Shown here: in pieces, positions 39,036 through 41,548 of the stretch
Position numbering within the stretch: the stretch's first letter is position 1
How the letters are laid out: each line of letters starts with the position of its first letter
NCBI GenBank assembly: GCA_046727855.1
Contig: JBKPDL010000010.1
Span: 1-41,548 of the forward strand
Source of the DNA: DASPWV01 sp046727855
GTDB lineage: Bacteria > Acidobacteriota > Vicinamibacteria > Vicinamibacterales > UBA2999
Length of the DNA stretch: 41,548 bases
Direction: 5' to 3'
Program-made: the position numbers and the translations under genes
The notes under the pieces: generated by a model
The model's database searches: none
What the model was told of the DNA's origin: nothing
What the model saw: the letters and a program-made list of their open reading frames with translations, nothing else

Positions 39036-39345
39036 GAGGGTTCCCTCCCGTGGCGGCGTCCAAAGCCGCAAGTGCCGTTTCGTACTGCCGCGTGGCCTGG
39101 CCGACGGCGGCGCACACGGCGAGCTCGAAGATCTGGTCTTCGGTGAGACCGGACGACCTCGCCGCGGCGATGTCCTCATCGGTGACTTTGTAAGCGTGCT
39201 TGGTCATCTTTTCAGTAAGCGTGCGAAGCGGACCCGTCAATCCGGAATTGTCGAACGCGGCACGGCGTTGCGCGTGCGGCGCTCTGCCGTCTCCTTCGAG
39301 GATCCGTTTCACCAGTGCCTGGTGCTCATTCGTAATGTTTGCCAT
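39013..39345 (-). CDS. Small CMD-like helical partner protein (110 aa)
   Basis: The sequence LTGPLRTLTEKMTKHAYKVT, DEDIAAARSSGLTEDQIFEL, AVCAAVGQATRQYETALAAL follows the C-terminal helices of carboxymuconolactone decarboxylase-like proteins, but it has one Cys and no CxxC. Such a short, Cys-poor protein is regularly encoded just before an AhpD-like gene and may form a hetero-complex with it (inference). The ATG at 39345 lies in front of the family start. It shares 23 bp with the downstream gene. Confidence 0.8.
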   Translation of the reverse strand: MANITNEHQALVKRILEGDGRAPHAQRRAAFDNSGLTGPLRTLTEKMTKHAYKVTDEDIAAARSSGLTEDQIFELAVCAAVGQATRQYETALAALDAATGGNPHASRHSR

Positions 39346-39406
39346 AGCGCGGCCTTTCTCGTTGGGGTCGCCGTTGCCGACCTCGGTCGGTCAGGGTAGC
39401 TATGAG

Positions 39407-39889
39407 CTAGGCCTGTTTCTGCAACTCGGCCATGCGTCGGCCCATCTCCTCGGGCTCCACGTCCTCCGCGTGCGTCGCGATTGTCCACCCGTGCCCGAAC
39501 GGGTCCACGATGTAACCGTCCCGGTCGCCGTAAAACTGGTTCTCGGGTGGACGCTTGAGCGTCGCGCCGAGCTTCACGGCGCGCGCGACGACGTCGTCTA
39601 CGTCCTCGACGTAGATGAAGAGGAAGGACGGAGAGCCGTCAGCCCCGGCGGTCGGCGGCGCCTTGGTCCCTCTTTCTGGAGATTCATCCTCGACCATCAC
39701 GACCGAATCCCCGATCTGGATCTCAGCGTGTGCGATCGTCCCGTCGGGACCGGGGAAGCGCATGCGCTCGGTCGCGTCGAACACCCTGCCATAGAATTCG
39801 AGCGCCTGGACGCCGCCTCGAACAATCAGACACGGCGTGACGCGACGGTACGCATCCGGGATCGGCTTGGGCTTGGTTTTCGGTGACAT
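39407..39889 (-). CDS. VOC family protein, PhnB/YdeI-like
   Basis: The 160-residue cytoplasmic protein shows RRVTPCLIVRGGVQALEFYG, RVFDATERMRFPGPDGTIAH, AEIQIGDSVVMVEDE and FLFIYVEDVDDVVARAVKLG, ending in QFYGDRDGYIVDPFGHGWTI. These are features of PhnB-like VOC proteins with the late DPFGHxW motif. Substrate unknown. ATG 39889 has AGGAGG eight bases upstream. It is the first gene of the minus-strand group that continues with the CMD pair, YCII and ECF42. Confidence 0.92.
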   Translation of the reverse strand: MSPKTKPKPIPDAYRRVTPCLIVRGGVQALEFYGRVFDATERMRFPGPDGTIAHAEIQIGDSVVMVEDESPERGTKAPPTAGADGSPSFLFIYVEDVDDVVARAVKLGATLKRPPENQFYGDRDGYIVDPFGHGWTIATHAEDVEPEEMGRRMAELQKQA

Positions 39890-39972
39890 CTGAATGTTCC
39901 TCCTTGAAAGGATGTGCCTCCTATCCATAAGACGATTGGCGGACCATCGGATACGACAACGTCATCGCGGAC

Positions 39973-40092
39973 TGGTCCAGGGCCGATCTCCAGCACCCAA
40001 TCAGACGGTCGTAGTTCCAGTAGCCCTACGACTCAGGCGGACAGCTCGCGGTCGAGCGACATGAGCTGGCCGCCAATGCGGCCGGTCAAGCC
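39973..40092 (-). pseudogene. N-terminal remnant of a class I SAM methyltransferase
   Basis: The minus strand reads GLTGRIGGQLMSLDRELSA and TGA, then in another frame VVGLLELRPSDWVLEIGPGP. Together they follow the start of small SAM-dependent methyltransferases (xGxxGRLxxxLMxxxN...xLLxLxPGDxVLEIGFGPG) up to the SAM-binding loop. The remaining domain is absent. It lies just upstream of the VOC operon and may have been its former first gene. Confidence 0.55.
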
Positions 40093-40103
40093 TTCGGGCA
40101 TGC

Positions 40104-40117
40104 AGAACGCAGAACGC
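40104..40117 (+). repeat. Two AGAACGC heptamers
   Basis: Two exact tandem copies of AGAACGC, the same unit as in the arrays at 505-553 and 831-858, directly beside the methyltransferase remnant. Confidence 0.55.
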
Positions 40118-40210
40118 CCTTCGCATGAGTTGGCGCTTCCGGTTCATTTCAAACTCCTTGTTGTGACTGGTTCGGCGCTCCGGCACTTGGGCTGGTGATG
40201 GGCTGGCTGC

Positions 40211-40290
40211 TCACCCGTGGTCATTGAGCGTGAGCTTGACTTCGATGTTGTTGCGCGTGGCCTCGGTTCTGGTGCATGGCACTGCCCAAC
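40211..40290 (-). pseudogene. C-terminal scrap of an OsmC/Ohr-like peroxiredoxin
   Basis: The minus strand reads VPCTRTEATRNNIEVKLTLN and then DHG with TGA at 40211-40213. OsmC/Ohr proteins end in a similar H-x-x-C-P-Y-S-x-A-T-R-G-N-I-x-V-x-L-T-V strand with the second catalytic Cys. Only this last strand is recognisable. The Pro/Cys order is altered, so it is degenerate. Confidence 0.45.
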
Positions 40291-40482
40291 GCTAACCGTC
40301 AGCTGCCGTCAGGCAGGCTAAACTGACTGCGATCAGCGGTGCAATCCCGTCAGCGTCGCAAAGACACTTCCAGGACAGGACGGCACCGGGCGCCGATTCA
40401 CGTCACCGATGCCCACCTCGAGACCGCTTGGCGGGCTCCTAGTACAACTCTGGGCACTCTCGACGCGGGCGTGAACCGCGAT

Positions 40483-40965
40483 TCACCGTCCTTCGATGAA
40501 CGCAGCGAGGTTCTCGAGGGTCGACCTGAAGCCCGCTTCGTGATCCTCGGGTCGGATTCCTTCCGGCACGTTCTCACAGCGGATGGAGACCTCTGTCCCT
40601 CCCGGAACAGCGGTCAGGGTCCACGTCATCTTCATCTCACCGGCGAACGCGGGATCTTCTGACTCGAATTCGACTGACTCGACGATCCGCTCGTTGGGAA
40701 TCAGCTCCAAGAATCGTCCACGAACGATATCCTCGTGCTCCGACGTTTTGCCAGGCGCGGGATGCTCTTGTTGTTCGTACGCCAGCACCATTCGATACGT
40801 CCCGCCTTTCCGAGGATCGTACGCCTCGATGCGGGCCTTCATGCCTTTTGGTGGAAGCCACGACACGACCTGCTTGGTATCCACGAACGCCTGATAAATG
40901 CGCTGCGGAGATGCCTCAATGACTCTCGCTGCGGAGTCAATCCTCTCGCCAGACTCGTTTGTCAC
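40483..40965 (-). CDS. SRPBCC/AHSA1-family protein
   Basis: The 160-residue protein has a START-like helix-grip fold: SAARVIEASPQRIYQAFVDT, VSWLPPKGMKARIEAYDPRK, GGTYRMVLAYEQ, IVESVEFESEDPAFAGEMKM, TWTLTAVPGGTEVSIRCEN and a final helix STLENLAAFIEGR. AHSA1-like proteins bind hydrophobic ligands; no specific role is evident. The start is a GTG at 40965 without a clear ribosome site. It lies upstream of the VOC group on the same strand but 600 bp away. Confidence 0.88.
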   Translation of the reverse strand: MTNESGERIDSAARVIEASPQRIYQAFVDTKQVVSWLPPKGMKARIEAYDPRKGGTYRMVLAYEQQEHPAPGKTSEHEDIVRGRFLELIPNERIVESVEFESEDPAFAGEMKMTWTLTAVPGGTEVSIRCENVPEGIRPEDHEAGFRSTLENLAAFIEGR

Positions 40966-41286
40966 AAACGCGCACCGTCCGGTCCGATCCTGTCGGGAAC
41001 AGCTTGCGCCCGCGCTCGCTGATCTTCGGCCTTCATCGACGACACCTCAGCCCTTCAGGAACCGAATAAAGTTAGGTTAGGGCACAGCGTCCATGACCGC
41101 ACGCCCGCTCTTAAAATCAACAGGCAGTGAGATATGTTCGTGCGTAATCAACCACCTGTGCTCTGACCGTTGGCAGCAAAATCATATTTTCCGATTAATG
41201 ACAATGATCACCTTGTCGGCCAGCGCGTCCATGACAGTTCCTTTTCGCAGTTGGAAATGGGAGAAAGACAGTCGAAGCGGGCTCGC
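40966..41286. other. AT-richer gap without a recognisable gene
   Basis: The interval is visibly richer in A and T around 41090-41220 than the rest of the window and has only short open frames. A 17-codon minus-strand frame near 41160-41230 (MDALADKVIIVI) could be an SDR-type start but is too short to call. No repeats or strong hairpins were seen. Confidence 0.4.
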
Positions 41287-41425
41287 TCAGGACGTTGCTG
41301 GTCGTCCCACCTTCATCTGAAGACGCGGAAATGCGCCGAGAATTTCGGTAAGTTCCGCTGGCGGGATTAGATCGATGCCAAACCCGCCATAGTCGAGCCC
41401 GATGCCCACGTCGCGGTGCAAGAGG
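41287..41425 (-). other. Coding-like 40-50 codon frame of unknown identity
   Basis: In the same frame as the hydrolase and directly after its stop, the sequence reads RDVGIGLDYGGFGIDLIPPA, ELTEILGAFPRLQMKVGRPA and stops at 41287-41289. Codon use looks genuine, but no ribosome site or family was found. It may be the end of a lost gene. Confidence 0.3.
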
Positions 41426-41442
41426 CGCGCAGGTTGCGTGCG

Positions 41443-41548
41443 TCACGCCTTGATGAAGGCCAGCAGTTCGGCGTTGACCTGATCCTGGTGCGTGGCCGTG
41501 ATGCCGTGCGGGGCGCCAGGGTAATAAACATCCTTGGCGCCCTTGATC
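41443..41548 (-). CDS. Alpha/beta hydrolase (haloperoxidase/arylesterase type), C-terminal end only
   Basis: The frame enters from the window edge and ends at TGA 41443-41445. It reads IKGAKDVYYPGAPHGITATH and then QDQVNAELLAFIKA. The YPGAPHGxTATHxDQxNxxLLAFL pattern, with the catalytic His in APHG, is the typical end of non-heme chloroperoxidase-like alpha/beta hydrolases. Nucleophile and acid residues lie outside the window. Confidence 0.85.
   Translation of the reverse strand, partial: IKGAKDVYYPGAPHGITATHQDQVNAELLAFIKA

Overview
The window is GC-rich, densely coding chromosomal DNA that looks like a soil acidobacterium, most probably of the Vicinamibacteria type. That is an inference. 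It rests on a duplicated orphan permease of the MacB/FtsX (ADOP) type, an isoquinoline 1-oxidoreductase pair, many small one-gene regulators (PadR, HxlR, MarR, TetR), three ECF sigma factor genes with accessory C-terminal domains, and 7-bp tandem repeats at gene edges. No rRNA, tRNA, CRISPR array or complete insertion sequence was found.

Layout. 1-3200: the tail of an FG-GAP repeat protein, then on the minus strand a small amino-sugar cluster (MFS transporter and NagB-like deaminase) with the decayed end of a PIG-L-like deacetylase upstream. 3200-10900: PadR regulator, outer-membrane barrel protein, O-methyltransferase, broken MFS gene, divergent SDR, SnoaL-tailed ECF sigma factor, HxlR regulator. 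10900-17400: ADOP permease, broken MFS gene, and a coupled operon of an unknown 88-residue protein with IorA and IorB. 17400-20500: a RES/Xre-type toxin-antitoxin pair, a hypothetical gene, DinB, and gene remnants. 20640-25330: an apparent operon of two exported proteins, a MacB-type ATPase and a large FtsX-type permease, ending in a broken SnoaL gene. 25600-30500: truncated DoxX, VOC protein, SDR, DUF5655-like protein, DHA2 drug exporter. 31000-36700: two coupled membrane proteins divergent from MarR, a frameshifted ECF41 sigma gene, TetR divergent from a DUF1772-like protein, and a broken DUF6796-like gene. 36750-41548: a minus-strand group of VOC, two AhpD/CMD-like proteins, YCII and an ECF42 sigma factor, then methyltransferase and OsmC remnants, an SRPBCC protein and the end of an alpha/beta hydrolase.

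The most striking property is the number of gene fragments. More than twenty recognisable pieces of unrelated families lie between intact genes; some have single-base frameshifts, but many lack one end entirely. Several sit beside intact regulators or intact palindromic operators (HxlR beside an NmrA-like stub; a doubled 19-bp dyad between an SDR stub and a truncated sigma gene). The window therefore reads as a high-turnover accessory region with leftover regulatory parts. No obviously new multi-gene system stands out. The best candidates for unexplored biology are the exported-protein/ABC operon at 20640-25113, the unknown gene coupled to iorAB, and the sets of long perfect operators.
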